This document shows positions 44,871 through 53,315 of a DNA stretch of 64,000 bases, piece by piece (positions within the stretch are counted from its first letter, which is position 1; every line of letters begins with the position of its first letter). The stretch covers positions 248,001 through 312,000 of the forward strand of contig JABSPK010000002.1 of assembly GCA_013214065.1 (NCBI GenBank), written 5' to 3'. This stretch comes from Flavobacteriaceae bacterium (lineage in GTDB: Bacteria > Bacteroidota > Bacteroidia > Flavobacteriales > Flavobacteriaceae). The notes below the pieces were generated by a model. It made no database searches, was not told the DNA's origin, and saw nothing but the letters and a program-made list of their open reading frames with translations. The translations under genes and the position numbers were made by a program.

Positions 44871-45665
44871 CTAGTCGAGTTCACGCACCCAAATGTTGCG
44901 GTAACTGACCCGACTGTTGTCCCGATGGTCTTGAAGTTTTATCGGGGCTTTGCCGTGAGCGTCGTTCTTTGGCCATCCGATGTACTCCGTCGTTCCCAAT
45001 AGCGTAATATGGTCTTGGATCAATACCCCGTTATGGAGTACCGTCAAGGTGCCCGGTTCCGTTTTTTGGCCATCGCCATCGAAGACCGGGGCATGAAAAA
45101 TGATATCATAGCTGTTCCATTCCCCTGAAGGCACGGAGGCCATGGCCAAGGGGACATGCTGTTTGTAAACGGACCCCACTTGACCGTTGACATAGGTCGG
45201 GTTATCATTGTTGTCCAATACCTGTACTTCATAGCGCCCTTGCAGGAATACCCCACTGTTCGCGCGGCTTTGGTTCGCTCCTTGAACTGCTGCAGGCGAC
45301 CGCCACTCAAGATGCAACTGGACACTTCCGAAATTCCTTTTCGTTTGGATATCACCGGTCTTATCGGCCACGGACATGCTTCCGTCACCATTCAACTTCC
45401 AAGCTACGGCGCTGCTGTCGACAGCACTCACCCATTCACTGAAATCGCTACCATCGAACAAGACGATGGCATCACTGGGCACTCCTGAATCGCTTTGACC
45501 GACCTTGGGCGGCACGGGCTCGTACACTTCCGTTTCTTCAGGGGTGGTCGGCTCTTGCTTTTCTTGTAGTTCTACGGCTTCCACAGTTTCGGCCACTTCG
45601 GCCTTGGGAGCTTGTTGGCAGGAAACGACTATTGCCACTCCCATCAAAAATAATATCCGTTTCAT
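44871..45665 (-). CDS. DUF1080 (3-keto-glycoside hydrolase-like) lipoprotein A
   Basis: This 264-residue lipoprotein has a lipobox VVSC (Cys16), then a Glu/Pro-rich linker (17-60) and one DUF1080 domain: IVLFDGSDFSEWVS at its start, HLEWRSP, NSGVFLQGRYEVQVLD and the closing IKLQDHRDNSRVSYRNIWV. DUF1080 proteins act on 3-keto-glycosides, either by hydrolysis or by elimination/hydration, in recently described broad-specificity pathways. It abuts a second DUF1080 gene and a TIM-barrel gene. The Asn-rich GANQSRANSG before the active-site strand differs from its neighbour, so the two likely handle different steps. Confidence 0.83.
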   Translation of the reverse strand: MKRILFLMGVAIVVSCQQAPKAEVAETVEAVELQEKQEPTTPEETEVYEPVPPKVGQSDSGVPSDAIVLFDGSDFSEWVSAVDSSAVAWKLNGDGSMSVADKTGDIQTKRNFGSVQLHLEWRSPAAVQGANQSRANSGVFLQGRYEVQVLDNNDNPTYVNGQVGSVYKQHVPLAMASVPSGEWNSYDIIFHAPVFDGDGQKTEPGTLTVLHNGVLIQDHITLLGTTEYIGWPKNDAHGKAPIKLQDHRDNSRVSYRNIWVRELD

Positions 45666-46409
45666 TTACAAGGCTTTGATCTTTATGTTACGATAAGCCA
45701 CGATATCCCCGTGATCTTGAAGTCCGATTTTTCCGGTACGGTACGCACCGAATCCTTCCCAATCGGCGAATTTCGATTTGGCGACCATGGCATCCCATGC
45801 CTCACCATGAACGGGGAACTCGACGATTTTGACCCCATTGAGCAACACCTGTCCTTGGTTGTTGCTATGATCGACCGTCAGCTCAACGGTATTCCATTCG
45901 CCAGCGGGTTTGACCACTTTTTCAGCTGGGGCGATCATATCATATAAGGCGCCTGCTTGGTGGGTGGTCCCGTTCTTGGCATCAGGATGGCGCTCATCGT
46001 CCAATACCTGTATCTCCGGTCCGGTCTCATAAGGCTGCCCGAATTTCGCATCCTCAAAAACCCCCCAGAATATGCCGCTATTGCCCCCTTCAGAGACCTT
46101 CCATTCCAAATGCAGCACAAAGTTGGTGTATTCGGTATCCGTAACGATATTATAGCTTTCCCCGTTCGGACGTTCGGCCGGCGGGTAAAACACCATGGCC
46201 CCGTCTTCGAGTTTCCATGGGTCGGTCAGGGCCCCTGCATTGTAAAAGTGCCAGCCATCGAATGAGGTGCCGTCAAAAAGGACCTTCCAATCGGTATTGC
46301 TTGTTGCTTCCATCGGTTCTGCTGTAGTTTCGACCTTGCTATCAGCGGCTTTTTTCTCTTTGCAGGAAAATGCCGCAAGTACACAGAGGATCAGTATCGT
46401 TTTTTTCAT
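45666..46409 (-). CDS. DUF1080 (3-keto-glycoside hydrolase-like) lipoprotein B
   Basis: This 247-residue lipoprotein has a lipobox AFSC (Cys16). The DUF1080 domain runs VLFDGTSFDGWHFY, FVLHLEWKVSEGGNSGIFWG, GPEIQVLDDERHPDAKNG and GKIGLQDHGDIVAYRNIKI. It differs clearly from copy A in its shorter linker and the KVSEGGNSGI stretch, so it is not a recent duplicate. Its start overlaps the stop of the upstream TIM-barrel gene by 4 bp (ATGA) and its stop abuts copy A, so the three genes are one operon. Confidence 0.85.
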   Translation of the reverse strand: MKKTILILCVLAAFSCKEKKAADSKVETTAEPMEATSNTDWKVLFDGTSFDGWHFYNAGALTDPWKLEDGAMVFYPPAERPNGESYNIVTDTEYTNFVLHLEWKVSEGGNSGIFWGVFEDAKFGQPYETGPEIQVLDDERHPDAKNGTTHQAGALYDMIAPAEKVVKPAGEWNTVELTVDHSNNQGQVLLNGVKIVEFPVHGEAWDAMVAKSKFADWEGFGAYRTGKIGLQDHGDIVAYRNIKIKAL

Positions 46410-47458
46410 AATCCCAATATTCGTTTTAATTGTGCCTTATCGATTTCGGCCCCGGCAAAATCGTCAAAGGTCTTTTCCGTGGCTTCGATGATATGATCGG
46501 CAATGAACTTCGCTCCTTCACGAGCGCCTTGCTCCGGACTTTTGATGACGCATTCCCATTCCATGACCGCCCAAACATCGCAACCGTATTGGGTCAATTT
46601 CGAAAAGATGGTCTTGAAATCGATTTGGCCATCTCCTAACGAACGATACCGTCCGGCCCTATCAGACCAATCGTTGTACCCTCCGAATGCCCCTTTCTTG
46701 CCTGTGGGGTTGAATTCAGAATCCTTCACATGAAACGATTTGATGAATTCGTGGTAATGATCGATATAGGCGATATAGTCCAATTGCTGCAGCACAAAAT
46801 GACTGGGGTCGTAGAGGATGTTCACCCTTTTGTGGTTTCCGGTGGCCGCTAAAAAACGTTCAAAGGTATCGCCGTCATGGAGGTCTTCGCCAGGATGGAT
46901 CTCATAACAGACATCGACCCCCTCTTCATCAAAGTGGTTTAAAATCGGCATCCATCGGTTGGCCAGTTCTTCAAAACCCATTTCCACTAAGCCCGGTGGG
47001 CGTTGTGGCCAAGGGTGGGCGGTATGCCATAGCAAGGCCCCAGAAAAAGTAGCATGTGCCGAAATACCCAATCGACGGCTGGCTGTCGCGGCCTTTTTGA
47101 CGGTCTCTACGGCCCAGGCCGTTCGCTCTTTGGGTTTGCCCTTAAGATGATCGGGGGCAAAATTATCGAACATGATATCATAGGCCGGATGAACCGCGAC
47201 CAATTGCCCTTGAAGGTGGGTCGACAGCTCGGTGATCTCGAGGCCGTAGCCATTGATCTTCCCTTTCAATTCATCGCAGTAGTCCTGTGATTCGGCGGCT
47301 AGGTCCAAATCGATCAAGAATTTTTCCCAGGTTGGGATCTGGATGCCCTTATACCCCAAATCGGCCGCCCATTTACATAGGCCGTCGAGGGAGTTGAAAG
47401 GAGGTTTGCTATCTACGAACTGCGCCAAAAAAACCGCAGGTCCTTTTATTGTTTTCAT
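46406..47458 (-). CDS. Cytosolic sugar phosphate isomerase/epimerase-like TIM barrel
   Basis: This 350-residue protein has no signal peptide. It is a xylose-isomerase-like TIM barrel: GYKGIQIPTWEKFL, DVCYEIHPGEDLHDGDTFE (Glu and His metal ligands), VNILYDPSHFVLQQLDY, FHVKDSEFNP and AVMEWECVIK. The metal site is intact by eye. Such proteins epimerise or isomerise (keto)sugars or cyclitols and also take part in C- and O-glycoside cleavage. It is first in the operon with the two DUF1080 lipoproteins. Confidence 0.85.
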   Translation of the reverse strand: MKTIKGPAVFLAQFVDSKPPFNSLDGLCKWAADLGYKGIQIPTWEKFLIDLDLAAESQDYCDELKGKINGYGLEITELSTHLQGQLVAVHPAYDIMFDNFAPDHLKGKPKERTAWAVETVKKAATASRRLGISAHATFSGALLWHTAHPWPQRPPGLVEMGFEELANRWMPILNHFDEEGVDVCYEIHPGEDLHDGDTFERFLAATGNHKRVNILYDPSHFVLQQLDYIAYIDHYHEFIKSFHVKDSEFNPTGKKGAFGGYNDWSDRAGRYRSLGDGQIDFKTIFSKLTQYGCDVWAVMEWECVIKSPEQGAREGAKFIADHIIEATEKTFDDFAGAEIDKAQLKRILGL

Positions 47459-47538
47459 TTATTCTGGTTTAGGTGGAATGAACTATTCGGGATTATCGAT
47501 GATGATCTGCTATATTTAGAAAAAACAGTATGATTCGT

Positions 47539-47546
47539 TATTTTTG
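47539..47546 (+). promoter_or_regulatory. -7 box TATTTTTG for the ASCH gene
   Basis: Exact TAnnTTTG match 49 bp before the ATG at 47596. No good -33 element. Confidence 0.35.
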
Positions 47547-47595
47547 AAAGTACTAAAAATTGTATTACGAATCCCATTAGCTCAATAAATATTTG

Positions 47596-48060
47596 ATGGA
47601 AAACGCATCGGCACGCAACCTTTGGGGAGATTTTTTAGACGCCAATTTGGAATTCGCCAACGAGCCGGCCCCGGGCGTCGGATATTTCGGCGATAATGAA
47701 AAAGATGCCAACCAGCTCGCCGACTTGGTGGCCAAAGACATCAAGCGTGCGACGTCGCATTCGCTATTGGGCTTGCAGTACCGCAAAGAAACCTTACCCA
47801 AGATCGGTGATTTTTTCGTCGTTACCGACTGGAAAGGCGATGCCAAATGCATCGTTCGCACGACTTCAGTGAAATTAGTGCCCTATTTTGCCATACATGC
47901 CGAACATGCCCGTTTGGAGGGTGAAGGTGATAAAAGCCTGGGGCATTGGCAAAAAGTGCATTGGGACTACTATACCCGTGAACTGGCCGCCTTTGGCCGT
48001 ACCCCACTTGAAAGCATGATCGTGGTCTTCGAGCGCTTTGAATTGGTCTTTAAAAAATAA
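47596..48060 (+). CDS. ASCH domain protein
   Basis: The ATG at 47596 gives 154 residues (a TTG codon precedes it). The body fits the ASCH/PUA-like fold: FGDNEKDANQLADLVAKDIK, ATSHSLLGLQYRKETLPKIG, FFVVTDWKGDAKCIVRTTSV and EGEGDKSLGHWQKVHWDYY. ASCH proteins are thought to bind RNA or modified nucleosides. It is the only + gene between two minus operons of the sugar locus and is probably unrelated to it. Confidence 0.82.
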   Translation: MENASARNLWGDFLDANLEFANEPAPGVGYFGDNEKDANQLADLVAKDIKRATSHSLLGLQYRKETLPKIGDFFVVTDWKGDAKCIVRTTSVKLVPYFAIHAEHARLEGEGDKSLGHWQKVHWDYYTRELAAFGRTPLESMIVVFERFELVFKK

Positions 48061-48081
48061 TGGCCGCAAAAGCGGCCATTA
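48052..48081 (-). terminator. Intrinsic terminator of the sugar-transport/oxidoreductase operon
   Basis: The stem AATGGCCGC/GCGGCCATT with loop AAAA is at 48059-48080. The A-run at 48052-48057 gives a U-run on the minus strand. On the + strand no T-run follows. Confidence 0.85.
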
Positions 48082-48105
48082 CGGTATTTGAGGCAAGTGG
48101 ATGCG

Positions 48106-49242
48106 CTAATCCAAATCGATCCAGACCGAACCTTCCTTATGTGACCTTACCGTACTTTCGATAAAGTTCATTCCGCGAACGCCATCTTCCATGGTCGGGT
48201 ACTCCCCATCATCATGGGCTTCACCACGAATGGCCTTGGCGGCACCTAGGTAGATGTTCGCCATGGAATCAAAGATGCCCTCGGGATGTCCAGGGGGCAA
48301 CTTCGTCCCGTCCAATGACAGTTTCGAATTATAAGGATGTCCGGGTTTATAAACTTGTAATGGGTTTCCTTCGGTATGGAAATAGAGGTAGTTCGGGTTT
48401 TCCTGTTCCCAGACCAAGCCCCCTTTTTCACCATAGATACGAATGGCCAAGCCGTTTTCTTCACCGGTGGCTACCTGGCTGGCACGAACGACCCCTTTGA
48501 CATGGTCTCCCATGCGCACAAGCACCGTTCCATCAACATCCATGACATTGTCTTCGTACAAATAGTTGAAATCACATAAAAGCGACTTTACCTGAAGTCC
48601 AGTGGTATACTCCAAAAGATTGAATGCATGTACCCCGATATCGCCCATGCACGAACTGATGCCGGCCTTGGTCGGGTCTAACCGCCAAACCGAAGAACGT
48701 TTTTCCTTATCGTGAATGATCGGATTGATCCAGCCTTGGTAGTACCGGGCGTCGACTTTATGGATCTTGCCCAATTCCCCGTTTTTGATCATTTGACGCA
48801 TTTGCCGCACCATCGGATACCCGGTATAGGTGTGGGTCAAGGCAAAGACCTTGCCCGATTTTCGATGTGCCTCCTGAAGCGTTTTCGCTTCGGCATAATC
48901 CATGGTCATCGGTTTTTCACATATGACATGAAAGCCATTGTCCAACAGCTTTTTGGCCATGGGGAAATGCAGGAAATTCGGGGTCTGTACCGAACATACC
49001 TGGATGCGCTGGTCTTCGGGCAATTTCAATTCTTCTTCGATCAAGGTGTCGAAATCGGTATAAATCCGATCGGTTGGAATATCGATTTCCTTGGCGAAGC
49101 CGATATTCTTTTCAAAATCGGGATTGAATACCGCCCCCACGATTTCATAGTTGTCGTTGATAAAGGAAGCGACCCGGTGCAACACCCCGATCAGGGAGTC
49201 ACCACCGCCACCTAAAATTCCAAGTCGTATCTTCTTTGGCAT
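48106..49242 (-). CDS. Gfo/Idh/MocA family oxidoreductase (cytosolic)
   Basis: This 378-residue NAD(P)-dependent oxidoreductase has an N-terminal Rossmann motif (RLGILGGGGDSLIGVLHRVA), HVICEKPMTMDYAEA (the conserved EKP) and the C-terminal GDIGVHAFNLLEYTTG (catalytic Asp/His region). No signal peptide. It should oxidise or reduce a sugar or cyclitol ring hydroxyl. It is the last gene of a five-gene operon with the MFS transporters, and may act on a keto-sugar imported by them. Confidence 0.9.
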   Translation of the reverse strand: MPKKIRLGILGGGGDSLIGVLHRVASFINDNYEIVGAVFNPDFEKNIGFAKEIDIPTDRIYTDFDTLIEEELKLPEDQRIQVCSVQTPNFLHFPMAKKLLDNGFHVICEKPMTMDYAEAKTLQEAHRKSGKVFALTHTYTGYPMVRQMRQMIKNGELGKIHKVDARYYQGWINPIIHDKEKRSSVWRLDPTKAGISSCMGDIGVHAFNLLEYTTGLQVKSLLCDFNYLYEDNVMDVDGTVLVRMGDHVKGVVRASQVATGEENGLAIRIYGEKGGLVWEQENPNYLYFHTEGNPLQVYKPGHPYNSKLSLDGTKLPPGHPEGIFDSMANIYLGAAKAIRGEAHDDGEYPTMEDGVRGMNFIESTVRSHKEGSVWIDLD

Positions 49243-49254
49243 TATGATTCTTTA

Positions 49255-50469
49255 TTAGTGTTTGATTCGTTTTTCTTCCAATTTGTTTCGCATCAAGAAT
49301 AAGATCCCGAACAGGGCGATCAAAATGACGGGCAGCCACATGATATTACCCAAGGTCGCTTGGCCGGCGACCAAATCGGCAGCTTCGGCAGACACGCCTG
49401 ATTCAAGGGCTGCAGAACGTTCACTATCGAGCATTTCGCCGATTTTGGGTAGTGAAACCCCAGTGATCAACATCCCGAAACCTCCGATAATCGACATCCC
49501 CAATGCTCCTGTTTTGTGGTTGTATTCACTGACGAAACCGATCATGGTCGGCCAGAAATACATCACCCCTATCGAAAAGAGGATGGCAGCCACATAGACC
49601 ATGGCCCCGGTAGCCGAAGACAGGAGGAACAAGGCCAAAGTCGCTATGATCGAAGAGGCGAAGAGCACTCCGATCGGATTGATCTTATGGATGACAGGAC
49701 CCGCAAAATAGCGCCCGACGGCCATGAGCCCCGTAACAATGGCCAAAATAATCAGTGGTGGCGCCCCGGCTTGGCCCAATAAGCGTTCGATGAACTGGCC
49801 GGTACCCAACTCCGTGGTTGCGGTAAGCCCCATGCAGATCAGCATGAAAATAAAAAGCGGGGTCAACATCGATTTGATGTTCTGGCTGATATCGGCCTCG
49901 ATATTCTCGGCCTTGGGGAATTTCTGCCCCAGAATAAGATACCCATAAATCAAGGTGGGCACGATCATGATGGCAATCTGTACTTGCCATGACAAGCCCA
50001 TACCACCCATGAATTCACCCAATAGGGCACCGATGACGATTCCCCCTGGAAACCACACATGGAATTTGTTCAACATGGTGGTTCGATTGGTCGTGTACAT
50101 ATCGGCAATGAGGGGATTACAGGCCGCTTCGACGGCACCGTTGGCCAACCCGATCAAAAAGGTCGACACCAGTAATGGAACGAACCCGTTGGCAAGGATG
50201 GTCATCACCAAACCCAATAGGTGGCAAATGAACGCCACCCACAAAATCGGCTTAGGGCCGATTTTCGGATAAATCAAGCCTCCAACGATCATCGAAACCG
50301 GAAAACCATAGAAGGCCATGGCGTTCATCCATCCCAACTGGGAATCGGTAAATCCGAAATCGACGTTCAATTCGTTCATTATCCCTGCGCGTATGGCAAA
50401 GGTCATCGCGGTCACGATCAACGAGATACACGATGCTAAAAACAGTCTCTTTTTATTGATATCTTTCAT
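49255..50469 (-). CDS. MFS transporter, sugar-type
   Basis: This 404-residue protein has about 12 helices. MFS features include an N-terminal FGFTDSQLGWMNAMAFYGF and GAVEAACNPLIADMY, as in sugar/fucose-permease-like MFS proteins, and FHVWFPGGIVIG in helix 5. The motif A region is degenerate. It lies 12 bp before the oxidoreductase gene. It probably imports the locus's product sugar or glycoside. Confidence 0.83.
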   Translation of the reverse strand: MKDINKKRLFLASCISLIVTAMTFAIRAGIMNELNVDFGFTDSQLGWMNAMAFYGFPVSMIVGGLIYPKIGPKPILWVAFICHLLGLVMTILANGFVPLLVSTFLIGLANGAVEAACNPLIADMYTTNRTTMLNKFHVWFPGGIVIGALLGEFMGGMGLSWQVQIAIMIVPTLIYGYLILGQKFPKAENIEADISQNIKSMLTPLFIFMLICMGLTATTELGTGQFIERLLGQAGAPPLIILAIVTGLMAVGRYFAGPVIHKINPIGVLFASSIIATLALFLLSSATGAMVYVAAILFSIGVMYFWPTMIGFVSEYNHKTGALGMSIIGGFGMLITGVSLPKIGEMLDSERSAALESGVSAEAADLVAGQATLGNIMWLPVILIALFGILFLMRNKLEEKRIKH

Positions 50470-50487
50470 TATGATGAAATTGGTTGT

Positions 50488-51711
50488 TTATTCTTTATAT
50501 TCAATTTTCTCGTTCTTGAACAAGAGGGCGAACAAAACGAACACCACTGCCGCGAAGAGGGCCGGATACACCCATATGGTCTCCCAGGCATGGCCGGCGT
50601 CGGTCACATAGGCATCGGTGATGCGCCCGGCGATCCAAAAACCGATCAACATCCCCAGGCCATAGGTGGCCAAGGTGATCAATCCTTGAGCGGCACTCTT
50701 GTATTTTTCACCGGCCTTGGTGTCGGTATAGATCTGCCCTGATACGAAAAAGAAATCATAGCAAATGCCGTGCAAGGCGATTCCGATGATCAACATAAAG
50801 GCCAGTTCTCCCGCATTGCCATAGGCGAATAGCAGGTAACGGACCGTCCAAGCGAGCATCCCCACCAAAATGGTTTTTTTAAATCCGAATTTGTTGAAAA
50901 AGAAAGGGAGCAATAGCATGAACAGTACTTCCGACAATTGTCCTATGGACATTTTGGCCGCAGGATTGGCTACGCCGACCTCTCCTAGGAACTGCCCGGC
51001 ATGTTGGTAATAAAACCCAAGCGGGATGCAGATCAGGATAGAGGCGACGAAAAAAATCAAAAAATTCTTGTTCTTTAATAGTTTCAGAGCATCCAAACCA
51101 ATGATATCGGCGATCGATACCTTTTCGTTCTTCCCGACGCGAGGGGGGGTCTTTGGCAAGAGGAAACTGAACAGGCCCAAAAGTGCCGATGCTCCGGCTA
51201 CCATTAAAAAGGTATTGCGCAGCAGCCCTTCTTGAACCCCTTGTTCACTATCCCACCCGAAATAGCTGATGGCAAGGCCCGCTATGATCCATCCAATGGT
51301 TCCGAATACCCTGATAAAGGCGAACTCTTTTGAAGGGTCTTTCATTTGATTGAACGACACCGAATTCACCAAGGCCAAAGTGGGCATGTATGCGATCATA
51401 TAGCCAAAAACATAGGGCACAAAGGTCCCAATCTGGTCGGCATTCGCCATTTGGTACATCAATACGGCGCCGATCAAATGCAGGATACCCAGTACTTTCT
51501 CCGCATTGAAATAGCGGTCGGCGATCAATCCGATGATGAATGGGGCAATGATGGCGCCCCATGATTGACTTGAATACGCCAAGGCGGTATCGGCCCCACT
51601 GGCCCCAAGGGAATTGGGCAAATAAATCCCCAAGGTAACGAACCAGCCTCCCCAAATAAAAAATTCAAGGAACATCATCAACGACAACTGGAATTTAATG
51701 ACGGGCTTCAT
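50488..51711 (-). CDS. MFS transporter, nucleoside:H+ symporter (NupG)-like
   Basis: The 407-residue protein has about 12 helices and typical NupG/XapB features: FFIWGGWFVTLGIYLPNSLG near the N-terminus, SFNQMKDPSKEFAFIRVFGT, GWIIAGLAISYFGWD and GICYDFFFVSGQIYTD. In Bacteroidota this subgroup is often found in sugar loci, so it may import sugars rather than nucleosides. It follows the DinB gene by 2 bp. Confidence 0.85.
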   Translation of the reverse strand: MKPVIKFQLSLMMFLEFFIWGGWFVTLGIYLPNSLGASGADTALAYSSQSWGAIIAPFIIGLIADRYFNAEKVLGILHLIGAVLMYQMANADQIGTFVPYVFGYMIAYMPTLALVNSVSFNQMKDPSKEFAFIRVFGTIGWIIAGLAISYFGWDSEQGVQEGLLRNTFLMVAGASALLGLFSFLLPKTPPRVGKNEKVSIADIIGLDALKLLKNKNFLIFFVASILICIPLGFYYQHAGQFLGEVGVANPAAKMSIGQLSEVLFMLLLPFFFNKFGFKKTILVGMLAWTVRYLLFAYGNAGELAFMLIIGIALHGICYDFFFVSGQIYTDTKAGEKYKSAAQGLITLATYGLGMLIGFWIAGRITDAYVTDAGHAWETIWVYPALFAAVVFVLFALLFKNEKIEYKE

Positions 51712-51713
51712 GG

Positions 51714-52157
51714 CTATCTTTTATAATAAATGAAATCCAAGGGCGATAGGTCAATCTTGTTCTTTCGAAAGTCCATGACCAACTGCCCCCGGTGGTGGGT
51801 CGAATGGTTAACGATATGGAATAGGATGTCTTTCAGCTCATTCGCGAAAACCCGCCCTTCGGTGGTCTTATAGTCTACCCTTTTCGAAAAATCATCGGTA
51901 TTGGTAATGATTTCGAAAGTGGTGCGTTGGTTCTCGTAATGGATGTCTTCCCATGCCGATGGTTCGTGCACCTGCCAAACCTCATACTGCCAATGTTCAT
52001 CAAGCAACCGTTTGTTCCAAATATGGTGGGCGTTCAAAATATGGCTGAACAATTCCTTACTTTTTTTCGGAACCTTCTCAAGAGCTTGCATTTGGGCAAT
52101 AAGGGTCTTATTGCAGTAAAAATTGTAATCAAATAGTTGATTGAACAATGATTGCAT
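51714..52157 (-). CDS. DinB family protein
   Basis: This 147-residue four-helix-bundle protein has the metal-binding His triad of DinB/YfiT proteins: NAHHIWNKRL (near residue 43) and HSTHHRGQLVMDFR (near 119-123). These proteins are often thiol-dependent transferases, and many are uncharacterised. It starts 21 bp after the TIM-barrel gene and is 2 bp from the MFS gene, so it is inside the operon, which is an unusual setting for this family. Confidence 0.85.
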   Translation of the reverse strand: MQSLFNQLFDYNFYCNKTLIAQMQALEKVPKKSKELFSHILNAHHIWNKRLLDEHWQYEVWQVHEPSAWEDIHYENQRTTFEIITNTDDFSKRVDYKTTEGRVFANELKDILFHIVNHSTHHRGQLVMDFRKNKIDLSPLDFIYYKR

Positions 52158-52178
52158 CGGTGTCGGTGCTAAATTAAA

Positions 52179-53171
52179 CTAGGCCAGCTTGGTGCCTTCC
52201 CTGATGAGAAGGTCTTTCGTGGCCATGATACCGGCTTCCTCTCCTAAATTCTCCCCTTCGTATTCGACCCCGATATACCCGGTATATCCTGCTTGCTTGA
52301 CCAACCCCAAAATACGGGCGAAGTCGATCTTGGTCTCATTACCGTTGTCATCGAAATCATAGGATTTTGCACTGACGGCCTTGGCATAGGGCATAAGCTC
52401 CTCGATCCCTTGGTATTTGTCGTATTCTTCGATGCACTTCGATTCATAATAGGAACCGTCTTCACGTTTGATGCAGAAATTACCGAAGTCGGGCAAGGTG
52501 CCGCAATTTTCCATATTCACCTGTTGCATAATCCCGGCGAGCAGGGACCCGTTTGAAGACAGGCCACCATGGTTCTCTACGATGATATTGATGTTCTTGT
52601 CTTTGGCGTAGGTGGCCAATTGGGTTAGGCCATCGACCGATGCGGTCGTCCAGGCCTCCGCTTCCTGTACCCCGTTCAGGTTCACACGAATCGAATGGCA
52701 TCCCAATGCCGCGGCGGCATCGACCCATTTGTGATGGCGTTCAACGGCTGCTTTGCGTTCTTCGGCATCACTAGCGGCCAAATCGCCTTCACGATCCACC
52801 ATGATCAATACATTGCGAAGTCCATGTTTTTCACTTTCGGCATTGCATTTATTGACGAAGTTCGCCATGGCTTCTTCCGAATAATCGGCAGCTTCCAGTT
52901 CCTTGCTGTAGAGTTGGCTCACATATTCCAATCCTTCAAAGCCCCAGGCTTTTGCTTTCTCGGCAAAAGTGTAGGGATCGACCCCTTCGAATCGGATCAT
53001 TTTATTGATCGACCACTGGGCCAAGGACAGTTTAAAAAATGGCCCCGTTGCCGCTACCACTTCTTCCGTCATTTCGGTTTCTTTTTTTTGCTGTTTACAA
53101 GCGTAACTTCCCAATGCGGTAATCGCAATACCCGCTTTGGCAGTATCGGCCATGAATTTCCTTCTTTTCAT
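52179..53171 (-). CDS. Exported TIM-barrel isomerase/epimerase-like protein
   Basis: This 330-residue protein has a twin-arginine-like N-terminus (MKRRKFMADTAKAG) ending in a possible lipidation site (GSYAC, Cys25), so it is probably periplasmic and perhaps membrane-anchored. The TIM barrel resembles hydroxypyruvate isomerase/IolI types: WGFEGLEYVSQ, IIVENHGGLSSNG, TLPDFGNFCI and GYIGVEYEGENLGEE. It heads a five-gene operon and is divergent from the GMC oxidoreductase. Extracytoplasmic location, together with the DUF1080 lipoproteins, suggests it acts on keto-sugars outside the cytoplasm. Confidence 0.83.
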   Translation of the reverse strand: MKRRKFMADTAKAGIAITALGSYACKQQKKETEMTEEVVAATGPFFKLSLAQWSINKMIRFEGVDPYTFAEKAKAWGFEGLEYVSQLYSKELEAADYSEEAMANFVNKCNAESEKHGLRNVLIMVDREGDLAASDAEERKAAVERHHKWVDAAAALGCHSIRVNLNGVQEAEAWTTASVDGLTQLATYAKDKNINIIVENHGGLSSNGSLLAGIMQQVNMENCGTLPDFGNFCIKREDGSYYESKCIEEYDKYQGIEELMPYAKAVSAKSYDFDDNGNETKIDFARILGLVKQAGYTGYIGVEYEGENLGEEAGIMATKDLLIREGTKLA

Positions 53172-53315
53172 GTTGGTTTTATTGAGGTTCTGATAATTAA
53201 CAGATTAAGATTTACTACAACGTTATAGTGCTAAATTCACAATAAACAAGGGGATTAAATGTAGAAAATTAATTTAATATTTAATACTTTTAGAGAATAA
53301 ACAATCGAGAAATAA

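Noticed and set aside
48712-49215. 167-codon + frame opposite the Gfo/Idh/MocA gene
   Set aside because: Shadow with high His/Phe content; the minus frame has the EKP motif and Rossmann fold.
52695-53228. 177-codon + frame opposite the exported TIM barrel
   Set aside because: Phe-rich shadow that also crosses the divergent promoter region.
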